Source of the DNA: an uncultured Latescibacterota bacterium
GTDB taxonomy: Bacteria > Latescibacterota > UBA2968
Assembly (NCBI GenBank): GCA_951812755.1
Contig: OX638329.1
Coordinates: 791,339 to 855,338 of the forward strand
Direction of reading: 5' to 3'
Length of the DNA: 64,000 nucleotides
Below are positions 8,510 to 18,805 of the stretch, piece by piece. Position 1 is the first letter of the stretch, and each line of letters starts with the position of its first letter. Made by a program: the position numbers and the translations under genes. The notes below the pieces were generated by a model that was not told the origin of the DNA, ran no database searches, and was given only the letters and a program-made list of their open reading frames with translations.

Positions 8510-9841
8510 TTACACCACGACCTCCGGCGCCTCATTCGGCGAGCGGCCGTCGGAATTATTGACCTGAGAACCGCCCGGTGCGGCGATGTGTCCGTCGGGC
8601 AAGAGGGGGTCATTTGTTTTTTCCATCCATGCGTACAATCGATGGCTCAGATCCTTCCGGATAGGTGCCATGTCTTCCCGGTCGATGATGTTGTGCGCTT
8701 CATCGGGGTCGAATATAAGATCGTATAACATTTCCTGATCTCGCGGCAATTTTTCCCAGTTTTGTTTGAGTAAAAAGGCTTTTGTGGGTGTGTCATCGAC
8801 GTTGGGCAATACGAGTTTGTCGCGGTTGTCGTATCGCCGGATGTATTTGTATCGCTCTGTGCGGATGCTGCGCATGGGTTCATACGCCGCGTGATAGGTT
8901 ACTTCTGAAAAGATTTCCTCCCGATGGCGGTCTTCATTTATCAGAGGGTGTAGGGATTTTCCCTGTACGTGGTCGGGTATTTCTATACTGGCAGCCCGAT
9001 ATGCTGTGGGCAACAGGTCCATCAGGCTTACCATCGCGTTTACGACTTTTCCGCCTTCAAATCCACCGGGTCCGCGTATGATCAGGTACACGCCAATGCC
9101 GTGGTCTGTCAGGTTGCACATGTTGCGCGGAAATTGCAAGCCGTGGTCGGCAAAGCAGCATACGAGGGTGTTGTCTGATAGGCCGGTTTCTCGAAGTGCT
9201 GTGAGTACGTTGCCGTAGTGGTTGTCCATGATGCGCGCGGATGCTTTGTAGTCTGCTGTGTCTGCGCGCGTTTCTGGTGTGTCGGGCAGGGGCCGGGGTG
9301 GGATGCAGTATTGTTTGCGTTCTGCGGGGTATTTGTGCGGTTCGGCACTGTGAAATGGTCGGTGTGTTTCGTTTAATCCCAAATTTAAGAAGAAGGGTTG
9401 TTGAGGGGCATTTTTTAAGAAATCTACGATGGCATCCGCGGGTTCAATCCATTTGGGCTGTCCGGGGTAATTTGTGTCCAGTCCGGAGAGGATTTCGTCG
9501 TAGCCAATTGTGTTCAGGTCCGGTGCCGTGTGTTCCACGCCAGCGGTTGCTGTGAAATAGCCATTTGTCTTAAAGATGCGGGCTGCATGCCAGTCGTAAT
9601 TGGACATGGCAAAGCCGCGGTGTGCGAGTCCTGTCATGCCACAGGAATGGGGGTACATGCCGGTTAAAAAACTCGCTCTGCTGGGCGAACACGTGGGGGC
9701 TGTGGCATACGCCCGACGAAATAGTACGCCTTGTTCTGCCAGTTGCTGTAGATGCGGCGTTGGTACGGCGTGTCCGTAAGGTTCGATACAGGTTCCGGTG
9801 TTGTGCGAGTGCATAAATAAGATGTTTGGTCGGTCGTTCAT
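8510..9841 (-). CDS. Type I (formylglycine) sulfatase
   Basis: This 443-aa protein hydrolyses a sulfate ester, substrate unknown. The signature CSPSRASFLTG places the Cys that becomes formylglycine at residue 51. A C-terminal metal-site DHG (FADHGLQF) and a family C-terminal region about residues 310-420 are present. The first metal-binding motif, usually ending in DD or DTG, reads HSHNTG here, so an Asp ligand appears as Asn. No signal peptide is visible, so it may act in the cytoplasm. The start at 9841 is chosen over an in-frame extension because AAGGAAGG precedes it. Confidence 0.9.
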   Translation of the reverse strand: MNDRPNILFMHSHNTGTCIEPYGHAVPTPHLQQLAEQGVLFRRAYATAPTCSPSRASFLTGMYPHSCGMTGLAHRGFAMSNYDWHAARIFKTNGYFTATAGVEHTAPDLNTIGYDEILSGLDTNYPGQPKWIEPADAIVDFLKNAPQQPFFLNLGLNETHRPFHSAEPHKYPAERKQYCIPPRPLPDTPETRADTADYKASARIMDNHYGNVLTALRETGLSDNTLVCCFADHGLQFPRNMCNLTDHGIGVYLIIRGPGGFEGGKVVNAMVSLMDLLPTAYRAASIEIPDHVQGKSLHPLINEDRHREEIFSEVTYHAAYEPMRSIRTERYKYIRRYDNRDKLVLPNVDDTPTKAFLLKQNWEKLPRDQEMLYDLIFDPDEAHNIIDREDMAPIRKDLSHRLYAWMEKTNDPLLPDGHIAAPGGSQVNNSDGRSPNEAPEVVV

Positions 9842-9984
9842 ATAATCCTTCCTTGTGGTGGGTCTTGTTTGTTTATATCTTAACCCGCCCATTGTAATGG
9901 ATTTGTCGCGCGATTGAAATAGTTTTTTTACTTTTAACTTTACATTCCGAAAGTTCAGGGCCATTTCACAGGAGAATTGGATCA

Positions 9985-10599
9985 ATGAAGAAGGTTTTTA
10001 TCTATTTGGATAATTCCAATATTTTTATTAGCGCGCAAGAGGCCGCTGTAGAGCGCGAAGGGGAAGTCGCTCGCGCTCGCGTGCGTATTCATTTTCGCAA
10101 TCTCCTCGCTTTAGCACATGCGGACCGACCGATTGAGCGGGCCATTGCTGTTGGCTCTATTCCACCAGAGTTGCGCCAGGTGTGGAATCGCCTCGAGAAT
10201 GAGGATGTTGAGGTGCAGTTGTTGGAACGCGGGGCATTGCACGGCAGCGAACAGGGCGTGGATCAAGTTCTGCAAACGATTATGCTCCGCGATACAGTGG
10301 ATTATAACGGTGTGCCGGGCATTGCTGTTCTCCTTACTGGCGATGGCAGTGGCTTTGTCGATGGCGTTGGGTTTCACGCGGACATAGAGCGCATGCATGG
10401 CAGGGGCTGGGATATAGAAGTGCTGTCGTGGCGTCACAGTTGCAACCGCCGCATGCGAGAATGGGCAGAGGAGAACGGAAAGTTTATCGCATTGGATAAT
10501 TTCTACAATAACATTACGTTCCTGGAAGGCGCGTGGCCCGGACAGCCTGTTGCCGACCCGCGCTATGCAGAGCCGTTGCAACTCGACTTGCGTCCATAA
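9985..10599 (+). CDS. NYN-domain (LabA/DUF88-like) putative RNase
   Basis: The 204-aa protein has the NYN/PIN-like fold signature: VFIYLDNSNIF at the N-terminus with the first acidic residue, a central QGVDQVLQTIML helix with the second, and VLLTGDGSGFVDGV with the third acidic cluster. These carboxylates bind metal in related RNA-cleaving enzymes. A good Shine-Dalgarno (CAGGAGAA) precedes ATG 9985. It starts 143 bp from the divergent sulfatase start and is followed 17 bp later by a DUF2231 gene. Its RNA target is unknown. Confidence 0.82.
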   Translation: MKKVFIYLDNSNIFISAQEAAVEREGEVARARVRIHFRNLLALAHADRPIERAIAVGSIPPELRQVWNRLENEDVEVQLLERGALHGSEQGVDQVLQTIMLRDTVDYNGVPGIAVLLTGDGSGFVDGVGFHADIERMHGRGWDIEVLSWRHSCNRRMREWAEENGKFIALDNFYNNITFLEGAWPGQPVADPRYAEPLQLDLRP

Positions 10600-10616
10600 A
10601 GATTTCCTACCGCGTT

Positions 10617-11102
10617 ATGGATATCCACCCTCTTGTCGCACATTTTCCCATTGTGTTGTTGCTGATCGGCGTTATTTGCGATGCGATTGGGATATTAAAT
10701 GACCGCGATTTTTTTTTGAGAGCGGGATTTTTGCTCTTTTCGCTCGGTGCTTTGACCGCGATTCCGGTCGCGCTTACAGGGGATAGTGCCGCCGAGGTCG
10801 CGCAGCATATTGGTGATATTGCCGCGGATTTGGATGACCACGATACGCTTGGAACTGTCACCGCGTTTCTCGCTGTTGCTCTGGCGTTGGTACGCACGCA
10901 TTTTGTTTTGAAGAAGAAATTTGTCGGGGTTATTCGCTATGTGTATCTCGTTTTCGGTCTTGTTACCGCGGGTCTGGTGTGCGCGGCGGGATATACGGGT
11001 GGGCATCTGGTTTATTTTTACGGTGCTGGAACAAAGCCAGTTAAGTCACAGATTGAGTTGGAAAAGCGCGTACCGCGAGTCGATAGGTTTGAGAGCAGGT
11101 AA
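10617..11102 (+). CDS. DUF2231 membrane protein
   Basis: This 161-aa protein begins MDIHPLVAHFPIVLLLIG, the typical DUF2231 opening with a conserved His-Phe-Pro, and has four hydrophobic helices. DUF2231 proteins are inner-membrane proteins of unclear role, sometimes proposed to bind haem. ATG 10617 is chosen because it gives the family N-terminus; longer in-frame readings overlap the NYN gene. It lies in a run with NYN and the SpoU methyltransferase (next gene 14 bp later). Confidence 0.8.
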   Translation: MDIHPLVAHFPIVLLLIGVICDAIGILNDRDFFLRAGFLLFSLGALTAIPVALTGDSAAEVAQHIGDIAADLDDHDTLGTVTAFLAVALALVRTHFVLKKKFVGVIRYVYLVFGLVTAGLVCAAGYTGGHLVYFYGAGTKPVKSQIELEKRVPRVDRFESR

Positions 11103-11116
11103 ATAATAAGGACAAT

Positions 11117-11836
11117 ATGCCGATTTATCTCAAGAATCCGCACAGTATTCTGGCGGTGATAGAAAAGCGTCCGCAGGATATTTTCGAGATTCGATTGCCT
11201 GCCAAACAGGGCGGTGGCACATGGGGAACTGTGCGGGAACGGGCAGAGAAGATCGGTGTGCGGGTGTTTTTTGGGCGTGGCGAACAGGAGGCTGTGCGGC
11301 AGGGGCGGTCCCGTGGCGGAGATGCTGAAGCTGCGGTTAAAGAACATCCGGGTTGTGATTTGTCCGAGTTGTTTGCCGATAATGCGGGTCTTTTTTTGGC
11401 GCTGGATACGGTTCAGGATCCGCAAAATCTGGGTGCGGTTTTTCGCACGGCGGCTTTTTTTGGGGTGCGCGGTGTTTTGCTTAGCCGAGATCGTTCCGCT
11501 TCGCTGACGGGCGCGGCATACGATGTTGCTTCGGGTGGCGTCGAGTATGTTCCGTTTTCTGTGCAGACCAATTTGAGTCGGGCGTTGGATGTGGCCAAGG
11601 ATGCGGGTCTGTGGGTTTTGGGGACTTCTGAGCATGCGGAGAAGGATTTGAGTGCATTTGCGGCGGATCGCTCCTGGCTTCTGGTGCTGGGGAATGAAGA
11701 GAGCGGCATGCGACGCCTTACGCGCGATAAGTGCGATGAGATATGCCGCATTGCTCCGCGCGGTGCTATCGGGTCTCTGAATGTGTCTGCCGCCGCTGCG
11801 ATTTGTATGCATCACTTTCAGAAGTGTGAAGTATGA
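11117..11836 (+). CDS. TrmH/SpoU-family RNA 2'-O-methyltransferase (RlmB-like)
   Basis: The 239-aa protein has an N-terminal SpoU substrate-binding region (about 1-75) and the knotted SPOUT catalytic domain. Motif 1 is NLGAVFRTAAFFG (104-116), motif 2 LVLGNEESGM and motif 3 IGSLNVSAAAAI. It transfers methyl from S-adenosylmethionine to a ribose 2'-OH, most like the RlmB group that modifies 23S rRNA. The exact site cannot be told from sequence alone. Preceded by AATAAGGACA and closely linked to the upstream DUF2231 gene. Confidence 0.9.
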   Translation: MPIYLKNPHSILAVIEKRPQDIFEIRLPAKQGGGTWGTVRERAEKIGVRVFFGRGEQEAVRQGRSRGGDAEAAVKEHPGCDLSELFADNAGLFLALDTVQDPQNLGAVFRTAAFFGVRGVLLSRDRSASLTGAAYDVASGGVEYVPFSVQTNLSRALDVAKDAGLWVLGTSEHAEKDLSAFAADRSWLLVLGNEESGMRRLTRDKCDEICRIAPRGAIGSLNVSAAAAICMHHFQKCEV

Positions 11837-11853
11837 AGTGTGAACAATCGTAG

Positions 11854-11873
11854 GGGCGAGGCATGCCTCGCCC
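11854..11873. repeat. REP family B palindrome
   Basis: Copy of the 20-bp perfect palindrome, directly after the TrmH stop and preceded by repeats of GAAGTGTGAA. The remaining gap to 12012 shows nothing else recognisable. Confidence 0.9.
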
Positions 11874-12012
11874 GTAAGGTGAAGTGTATAGAGGTTTTTG
11901 TTTGTCATCTCCGCCTTTGCTTTTATTTGCCTTTATCACTGGATAGAATCATTCCAGTGCAGGCTCTGTTCATCCTATAATCCTGTAAATCCTGATCAGA
12001 AAGGAGATTATA

Positions 12013-13440
12013 ATGCCAGATAAGAGACCCAATATTTTACTTATTATGACGGATCAGCAGCGCGGCGATTGCCTGGGTATTGAGGGCCATCCCGTGTTGC
12101 AGACGCCCAATCTGGATTTTATGGCTGCGTCGGGGGTGCGTTTTAGCAGTGCTTATTCGGCTTGTCCGGTGTGTGTGCCGGCTCGCCGCACGGTGATTAC
12201 GGGTCGCAAGCCGAGCAATCACGGTGCGCTTCAAAATGCCCAGGCACCGCTGCCGTGGCCGACGTTGCCCGGGGTTTTGCGCGATGCGGGGTATCGCACC
12301 CATCTTTCGGGCAAGGCGCACTGGGGTCCGCCAGCAACGGAACTCGGGTTTGATTCCGCAGAATGGGCGGATAGTCCGATTTCCGGGGTTGATAATGATT
12401 ATCAGAGGTATGTGCGCGAGAATGGTGCGCCGTGGCACCGCGCTTCCGATGCGCATGGGATGTATAGCAATGGTTTTCCAGGGCGTCCGTGGCATTTGGA
12501 TGAGCATTTGCATTTTACCAACTGGTGTACACAAAAGGGGCTGGAGTTTATCGATTCGCAAATCGGGGATCAGCCGTGGTTTCTGGCGGTTAATTTTATC
12601 CATCCGCACCAGCCGGTTACGCCGCCTGCGCATTATTTTGATAAGTATATGGCGATGGATTTGCCCGCGCCCTATGTGGGGGATTGGGCGCGGGTTTTCG
12701 ATGGTCCGGTGCGGGGGTTGCAGCCGGAGTGCTGGCGGTTGTGTCTGGATCCACCGGTTATGAAGGCGACGCGCGCGGGCTATTACGGGTGTATCGAACA
12801 TATTGACCACCAGATTGCGCGTCTGGTTAGCAATCGCGTGTTGCCGGACAATACGATTGTTGTGTTTGCGTCTGATCACGGGGAGATGCTGGGGGATCAT
12901 CAGTGGTTGCGAAAGCGCAATCCTTTTGAGCCGTCTGCGCGGGTTCCGCTGTTGATGAAGTTTCCCAATGGTTTGGGGTTGCCGCAAGAGCAGGTGATTG
13001 ATCGTCCGGTTGAGTTGATGGATATTATGCCGACGTTGCTCGATGCGGTGGGTGTTCCGATTCCGGATACGGTGGATGGGGAGAGTGTGCTGCCGATTAT
13101 TCGCGATTCACAAGCGGGGTGGCGAGATTATGTTCACGGGGAGTGCGCGAGTGTGCCTACGTCGAATAGCGGGATGCAATACGTGACGGATGGCAAGCGC
13201 AAGTTCGCTTATTTGCCAGGGCAGGGGCGGGAGCTGTTTTTTGATGTGGAAAATGATCCATGCGAGATGACCAATCTCGCCGATGATTCCGGATGGGCGG
13301 ACGAGGTCGCTATGTGGCGGTCCCGTCTTGTTGGGGAACTGGTCGGTCGCCCAGAAGGTTTTACAGATGGGGAACGGCTTCTGGTAAAAGATGGTTCAAC
13401 TGCGGGGACGATTCCGGTGTGGGAGGAATATGAAGGGTGA
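12013..13440 (+). CDS. Type I (formylglycine) sulfatase
   Basis: This 475-aa sulfatase has the metal motif NILLIMTDQQRGD near the N-terminus and the modification site C54-V-P-A-R58, the CxPxR form with Ala in place of Ser/Pro that is still a formylglycine substrate. The C-terminal metal site is VVFASDHGEMLGDH. It lacks a signal peptide. AAGGAGAT lies about 7 bp before ATG 12013. It differs from the first sulfatase in its active-site triad, so the two probably have different substrates. Sulfate release could feed the APS kinase encoded at 22059, but that is only contextual. Confidence 0.93.
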   Translation: MPDKRPNILLIMTDQQRGDCLGIEGHPVLQTPNLDFMAASGVRFSSAYSACPVCVPARRTVITGRKPSNHGALQNAQAPLPWPTLPGVLRDAGYRTHLSGKAHWGPPATELGFDSAEWADSPISGVDNDYQRYVRENGAPWHRASDAHGMYSNGFPGRPWHLDEHLHFTNWCTQKGLEFIDSQIGDQPWFLAVNFIHPHQPVTPPAHYFDKYMAMDLPAPYVGDWARVFDGPVRGLQPECWRLCLDPPVMKATRAGYYGCIEHIDHQIARLVSNRVLPDNTIVVFASDHGEMLGDHQWLRKRNPFEPSARVPLLMKFPNGLGLPQEQVIDRPVELMDIMPTLLDAVGVPIPDTVDGESVLPIIRDSQAGWRDYVHGECASVPTSNSGMQYVTDGKRKFAYLPGQGRELFFDVENDPCEMTNLADDSGWADEVAMWRSRLVGELVGRPEGFTDGERLLVKDGSTAGTIPVWEEYEG

Positions 13441-13447
13441 AGCACTC

Positions 13448-13614
13448 GTCATCGCGGCATGGTTTTAGCCGCGATCCAGATTGTAGGGGACGGTCCCCGT
13501 GCCATCCCGTAGGAGGGAAATCCTTTGAACTGCTGGCGCAGTTGTACCCCGCTCCTTGACCCATCAACAAAGTCGTCATCGCGGCATGGTTTTAGCCGCG
13601 ATCCAGAAGGTTTT
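13448..13614 (+). repeat. Two REP family A hairpins
   Basis: Copies at 13448-13480 and 13575-13614 flank a short GGGGACGGTCCCCGT hairpin and a CTGGCGCAG-type string shared with other intergenic repeats. They lie between the convergent sulfatase and gpmI genes. Confidence 0.88.
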
Positions 13615-13628
13615 GCTGTTGATTTTGA

Positions 13629-15185
13629 TTATTCTCGCAGATCATCCCCAGTCATTTCATCGGGTTTTGGCAGGTTGAGGAGGGAGAGCAGGGTGGGGGC
13701 AACGTCGCGTAAGGTGCCGCCTGTGCGGAGTTTTCCCTTGTAGGTGGGGTCAACGAGTACAAAGGGTACGGGGTTGGTGGTGTGTGCGGTGTGGGGTTCG
13801 CCGGTGTTGTAGTGTAGCATTTGTTCGGCGTTGCCGTGGTCAGCGGTGACGATGGCTGCTCCGTTTGCGTTTTCTATGGCTTTGAGGACGCGACCCAGGC
13901 ATGTGTCAACGGTGGCGACGGCCTGGATGGCGGCGTCGAGGATGCCGGTGTGGCCCACCATGTCGGGGTTGGCAAAGTTGCATATTGCGGCGTCGAATTG
14001 GTTGGATGCGATGGCTTTTGTGAAGCGGTCTGTGATTTCGAGTGCGCTCATTTCGGGTTTGTGGTCGTAGGTGGGGACGTCTTTGGGGGATTGGACGAGG
14101 ATGCGTTCTTCGCCGTCAAAGGGTGTTTCTCGTTGGCCGTTGAAGAAGAAGGTGACGTGGGCGTATTTTTCTGTTTCTGCGATGCGAAGCTGTCGTTTGT
14201 TCGCCCGGGCGATGACTGATCCGCAGATGTTGGGCATGTTTTGCGAGAGGGTTTCGGGTGGATACGCGATGCCCGTGACGGGTACGTCCGCTTCGTATCG
14301 GGTGAGGGTGGTGAAGTGGGTGTTGGGCGCGGCGCGGCGTTGAAAGCCGTCGAAGTCTTTGAGTGCAAAGGCGCGGGTGAGTTGCCGGGGTCTGTCTCCG
14401 CGGAAGTTGAAGAAGATGACGCTGTCCCCATCTTTTATGGTGGGTTTGCCCGCGCTGTTGGCGATGGCGATGGGTTTGATAAATTCGTCGGTTTCGCCGC
14501 GGTTGTAGGCGTTTTGTATGGCTGTGATGGGGTCGGCTTCGGTGATGCCTTTGCCCTGTGTGAGCAGGTCATAGGCTATTTGGGTGCGTTCCCAGCGGTG
14601 GTCGCGGTCCATGGCGTAATACCGCCCGGATATGGATGCGACGCGGCCAATGCCATGGGTTTTGAACATGGCGAGGAGTTCGCGCATGCGGTGGATTGCG
14701 CTTTGGGGCGGTGTGTCGCGTCCGTCTGTGAAGGCGTGGATGAAGAGGCGATCTGGCGGGAGGCCGCGCGCGGCTGCCATTTTGATGAGGCCCTCGTAGT
14801 GACTGGGCCAGGCGTGTACGCCGCCGTCAGAGACGAGGCCGATGAGGTGGAGGTTGCGGTTGTGGTTTTTGATGCGGTCTATGGCGGCAATTAAGGCTTC
14901 GTTTTTGTACAGGCTGCCGTCTCGCACGCGGTCGTCTATCTGGGTCATGGCTTGCATGACGGTGCGTCCCGCACCGAGGTTGAGATGGCCGACTTCGGAG
15001 TTGCCCATCAGGCCGTCGGGTAGTCCGACTGCGCGTCCGGAGGTGTTGAGGGTGGTGTGGGCATAATTGGCCCAGATGCAGTCCATTGTCGGGGTGCTGG
15101 CAAGGGCCACGGCGTTGTGGTCCCGGCGCGGGTTTAAGCCCCAGCCGTCAAGGATGATGAGTGCGATAAAGCGCTGGTTGGTCAT
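13629..15185 (-). CDS. gpmI: 2,3-bisphosphoglycerate-independent phosphoglycerate mutase
   Basis: The 518-aa enzyme interconverts 3- and 2-phosphoglycerate in glycolysis and gluconeogenesis. It has the alkaline-phosphatase-like metal site (LIILDGWG, Asp13), the phosphoserine loop GNSEVGH with Ser63, and late metal ligands in NFANPDMVGHTG and VTADHGNAEQML. Length matches the family. The start at 15185 (MTNQRFI) matches the family N-terminus; an in-frame extension to 15233 is unlikely. Confidence 0.96.
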   Translation of the reverse strand: MTNQRFIALIILDGWGLNPRRDHNAVALASTPTMDCIWANYAHTTLNTSGRAVGLPDGLMGNSEVGHLNLGAGRTVMQAMTQIDDRVRDGSLYKNEALIAAIDRIKNHNRNLHLIGLVSDGGVHAWPSHYEGLIKMAAARGLPPDRLFIHAFTDGRDTPPQSAIHRMRELLAMFKTHGIGRVASISGRYYAMDRDHRWERTQIAYDLLTQGKGITEADPITAIQNAYNRGETDEFIKPIAIANSAGKPTIKDGDSVIFFNFRGDRPRQLTRAFALKDFDGFQRRAAPNTHFTTLTRYEADVPVTGIAYPPETLSQNMPNICGSVIARANKRQLRIAETEKYAHVTFFFNGQRETPFDGEERILVQSPKDVPTYDHKPEMSALEITDRFTKAIASNQFDAAICNFANPDMVGHTGILDAAIQAVATVDTCLGRVLKAIENANGAAIVTADHGNAEQMLHYNTGEPHTAHTTNPVPFVLVDPTYKGKLRTGGTLRDVAPTLLSLLNLPKPDEMTGDDLRE

Positions 15186-15222
15186 GGTATTAAAAGCAGT
15201 GAGATGTGAGAAGCAACCGTAG

Positions 15223-15320
15223 GGGCGAGGCATGCCTCGCCCGCGTCATCGCGGCATGATGTTGTAGGGGCAACCCTCGTGGTTGCCCGATTGTAGGGGC
15301 GAAAAATCTTTCGCCCCTAC
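15223..15320. repeat. Cluster of three different palindromic repeats (B, D, C)
   Basis: Family B palindrome at 15223-15242, a truncated REP A arm (GTCATCGCGGCATGATG), family D hairpin GGGCAACC/GGTTGCCC at about 15267-15288, and family C (GTAGGGGCGAAA/TTTCGCCCCTAC) at 15293-15320. The same B-D-C order occurs at 33777-33860. It lies between the divergent gpmI and acnA genes. Confidence 0.9.
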
Positions 15321-15459
15321 GTTAACGAGAGAACATATATATTCTTTCCATTCCAATCAAGAGCGAAGCGTACAAAAAGAGTTTGAAAATATGTGTTGTT
15401 GTGGTATTTTTTATCTTCGCACAAAAAGTAAATGAATAACACGAAAAGAGGACTTGTTT

Positions 15460-18141
15460 ATGAGTCAAACGCATAATCCTTTGAATACGCGCGATACACT
15501 TTCTACTATGGCGGGTGATCTCGCAATTTTTCGGCTGGATAGATTGGAAGTGGATGGTGTTGGGTCTGTGTCGGATTTGCCGTTTTCTGTGCGGGTGCTG
15601 CTCGAGGCGGCGCTGCGAAATCTGGATGGGTATCAGGTGCGCGAAGAAGATGTGGGGACGCTGGCGAGTTGGAATGCGGTCAATCCCAATCCGATAGAGA
15701 TACCGTTTAAGCCCGCGCGGGTTGTGTTGCAGGATTTTACGGGTGTGCCTTCGCTGGTGGATTTGGCGGCGCTGCGTTCGGCAATGGGACGCATGGGGGG
15801 CGATGCGAGGCGGGTTGAGCCGTTGATTCCGGTGGATCTGGTTGTGGATCATTCGGTGCAGGTGGATAGTTTTGCAAATTCGGATGCGTTGCGGAGAAAT
15901 GCAGAGATCGAGTTTGATCGCAATCGGGAGCGGTATGAGTTTTTGCGCTGGGGAGCCAATGCGTTTGAGAGTTTCAGGGTGGTGCCGCCACTGACGGGTA
16001 TTGTGCATCAGGTCAATCTCGAATATCTGGCGAAGGGGGTTATTGCCCGCGATGGCGTGGCTTTTCCCGATAGTCTGGTGGGGGCAGATTCACATACGAC
16101 GATGATCAATGGCCTGGGTGTGGTGGGTTGGGGTGTGGGGGGTATTGAGGCGGAGGCGGTGATGCTGGGGCAGCCGATTTATATGCTGACGCCCGAGGTT
16201 GTCGGGTTCAGGTTGTATGGGCAATTGCCCGAGGGTACGACGGCGACGGATTTGACGTTGACGGTGGTTCAGATGTTGCGCGAGAAGGGCGTGGTAGATA
16301 AGTTTGTCGAGTTTTACGGCACGGGTTTGACGGGTATTGGGCTGGCGGATCGCGCGACGATTGCAAATATGGCGCCGGAATACGGGGCGACGATGGGGTT
16401 TTTCCCGGTGGATGATGAGACGTTGCGTTATTTGGCGCGTACTGGACGCACGGCGGAAGAGGTGGATGTGGTTGAGCGGTACACAAAGGAACAGGGGTTG
16501 TTCCGAACAGATGATACGCCCGAGCCGCAGTTTACAGATACGCTTGCGCTGGATTTGAGTACGGTGGAGCCGAGTTTGGCGGGTCCAAAACGCCCGCAGG
16601 ATCGCATTGCGCTGGGGCAAATGAAGGGTGCGTTTGAAGGCGCGTTGCGCGCACCGGTGGGCAATAGTGGTTTTGGGCTGGATGATGAGGAGGTTCAAAA
16701 GAGGACGAATGGCGTGCTGGGGCACGGGGCGGTGGTGATTGCGGCGATTACGAGTTGTACCAATACGAGTAATCCTTCCGTGATGGTGGCTGCTGGCTTG
16801 TTGGCGAAGAAGGCGGTGGAGAAGGGGTTGAAGGTTCACGGACATGTCAAGACGAGTCTCGCACCGGGTTCGCGCGTGGTGTCGGATTATCTCGATCAGG
16901 CGGGTTTGACGCCGTATTTGGAGCAGCTCGGTTTCCACACGGTGGGGTATGGCTGTACGACGTGTATTGGCAATAGCGGGCCGTTGCCCGATCCGGTGGT
17001 TGCCGCGATTCACGAGGGGGATCTGGTGGCGGCGTCGGTGTTGAGTGGCAATCGCAATTTTGAAGGTCGCGTGCATCCGCATGTGAAGGCGAATTATCTG
17101 GCGTCGCCGCCGCTGGTTGTGGCTTATGCGCTGGCGGGTCGGGTGGATTTGGATTTGACTGCGGAGCCGATAGGGGTGGATGGGGATGGCAATGCGGTTT
17201 TTTTGAGCGATATTTGGCCAGGTCAGGATGAGATTGGCGATACGGTTGCACGGGCGCTCAAGCCGGATATGTTTGAGGCGCGTTATGGCAATGTGTTTGA
17301 GGGCAATGAGATGTGGAATGCGGTTGGCGGGCAAGAGGGGGATCTCTATGCGTGGCAGGCGGATAGTACTTATGTGCAGGAGCCTCCGTTTTTTGTGGAT
17401 TTGTCGCCTGAATTAGACGCGGTTTCGGATATTACGGGCGCGCGGGTGCTGGCGAGGTTGGGCGATTCGGTGACGACGGATCACATTTCTCCGGCGGGTT
17501 CGATTGCGGTGGATAGTCCGGCGGGACAGTATTTGATTTCTCGAGGGATTGAGCCGAAAGATTTCAATTCTTATGGTTCTCGACGGGGCAGTCACGAGGT
17601 GCTGATGCGGGGTACTTTTGCGAATATTCGCATTCGCAATTTGCTCGCGCCGGGGACAGAGGGCGGTGTGACGGTGCATCTGCCTTCGGGTGAGCAGATG
17701 AGTATTTACGATGCGGCGATGCGGTATGTGGATGAGGGTGTGCCGTCGATTGTGATTGCGGGGGCGGAGTACGGTTCGGGGTCGTCGCGCGATTGGGCGG
17801 CAAAAGGTCCGTTACTTTTGGGCGTGCGCGCGGTGCTTGTGGAGAGTTTTGAACGCATTCACCGCAGCAATCTGGTGGGTATGGGGGTGTTGCCGCTGGA
17901 GTTTGTGGCGGGTGAGAATGCCGAGTCGCTGGGGCTTACGGGGCGGGAGGTGTACGATATTACCGGGCTGAGCGATGATTTGCAGCCTTTGCAAGATGTG
18001 ACGGTGACGGCGACGGATGAGGATGGGAATGTGAGGTCGTTTTCTGCAACGGTGCGTATCGATACGCCAGTGGAGATCGATTATTATCGCAATGGGGGGA
18101 TTTTGCACACGGTGTTGCGGAATTTTTTGAAGGATGATTAA
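15460..18141 (+). CDS. acnA: Aconitate hydratase A
   Basis: The 893-aa enzyme isomerises citrate and isocitrate in the TCA cycle. The [4Fe-4S] cysteines are in [11 protein letters not shown] and [12 protein letters not shown]. Substrate and catalytic motifs include [28 protein letters not shown] and [13 protein letters not shown] (swivel domain with catalytic Ser). Length and order match the AcnA type rather than AcnB. ATG 15460 is chosen because AAAGAGGA lies 7 bp upstream; a TTG six bases earlier is the alternative. Confidence 0.96.
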   Translation: MSQTHNPLNTRDTLSTMAGDLAIFRLDRLEVDGVGSVSDLPFSVRVLLEAALRNLDGYQVREEDVGTLASWNAVNPNPIEIPFKPARVVLQDFTGVPSLVDLAALRSAMGRMGGDARRVEPLIPVDLVVDHSVQVDSFANSDALRRNAEIEFDRNRERYEFLRWGANAFESFRVVPPLTGIVHQVNLEYLAKGVIARDGVAFPDSLVGADSHTTMINGLGVVGWGVGGIEAEAVMLGQPIYMLTPEVVGFRLYGQLPEGTTATDLTLTVVQMLREKGVVDKFVEFYGTGLTGIGLADRATIANMAPEYGATMGFFPVDDETLRYLARTGRTAEEVDVVERYTKEQGLFRTDDTPEPQFTDTLALDLSTVEPSLAGPKRPQDRIALGQMKGAFEGALRAPVGNSGFGLDDEEVQKRTNGVLGHGAVVIAAITSCTNTSNPSVMVAAGLLAKKAVEKGLKVHGHVKTSLAPGSRVVSDYLDQAGLTPYLEQLGFHTVGYGCTTCIGNSGPLPDPVVAAIHEGDLVAASVLSGNRNFEGRVHPHVKANYLASPPLVVAYALAGRVDLDLTAEPIGVDGDGNAVFLSDIWPGQDEIGDTVARALKPDMFEARYGNVFEGNEMWNAVGGQEGDLYAWQADSTYVQEPPFFVDLSPELDAVSDITGARVLARLGDSVTTDHISPAGSIAVDSPAGQYLISRGIEPKDFNSYGSRRGSHEVLMRGTFANIRIRNLLAPGTEGGVTVHLPSGEQMSIYDAAMRYVDEGVPSIVIAGAEYGSGSSRDWAAKGPLLLGVRAVLVESFERIHRSNLVGMGVLPLEFVAGENAESLGLTGREVYDITGLSDDLQPLQDVTVTATDEDGNVRSFSATVRIDTPVEIDYYRNGGILHTVLRNFLKDD

Positions 18142-18728
18142 TGGAGATCTCGGATATGGAAACTGTCTTGCATTTTCAGCCGGTGATCGAGGTGAACGAT
18201 GAGGATTTTTACGCGTTCTGTCGGCTCAATCGCGATGTTTGCATTGAGCGCAATGCTCAGGGGGATGTGATTATTATGCCACCAGCGGGCGGTGAGACGA
18301 GCGAGCGCAATGCAGAGATTACTATGCAACTGCGAATTTGGGTAAAAAGGAATGGTACGGGTGCGAGTTTTGATTCGTCAGGTGGGTTTCGGTTGCCCAA
18401 TGGGGCAGTGCGGTCGCCCGATGCCGCATGGGTTGAACATACGCGGCTCAATGCTTTGTCTCTGGAAGACCGACGCAAGTTTATCCCATTATGTCCCGAT
18501 TTTGTTATTGAATTGCGTTCGGAAAGCGATCCGTTGAGGCCATTGCAGGAAAAGATGCAGGAGTATCTCGATAATGGCCTTGGTTTGGGTTGGTTGATTG
18601 ATCCCTATACACAGCGCGTTTATGTGTATCGCTCTGGATTGTCCATAGAAGAATTGGAGAAGCCCTCGCGCATTTCTGGAGATCCTGTTTTGCGCGGTTT
18701 TGAACTGGATCTGGATGAGATTTGGTGA
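18141..18728 (+). CDS. Uma2-family (DUF820) putative endonuclease
   Basis: This 195-aa protein has the DUF820/Uma2 pattern of the PD-(D/E)XK nuclease fold: MPPAGGETSERNAEI, then VRSPDAAWV with a conserved Asp, then CPDFVIELRSESD with the acidic cluster, and a C-terminal GLGLGWLIDPYTQRVYVYR region. The family is common in repeat-rich genomes but its role is poorly known. The start overlaps the last base of the acnA stop (TAATG), so it is probably translated from the same mRNA. Confidence 0.85.
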   Translation: MEISDMETVLHFQPVIEVNDEDFYAFCRLNRDVCIERNAQGDVIIMPPAGGETSERNAEITMQLRIWVKRNGTGASFDSSGGFRLPNGAVRSPDAAWVEHTRLNALSLEDRRKFIPLCPDFVIELRSESDPLRPLQEKMQEYLDNGLGLGWLIDPYTQRVYVYRSGLSIEELEKPSRISGDPVLRGFELDLDEIW

Positions 18729-18805
18729 ATAGATCGGTTGACGTACTCCCAAAGCTGAAGCATGAATAGCTTTCGCCATTTTGTGTCTAAACAAGGATTG
18801 AAACC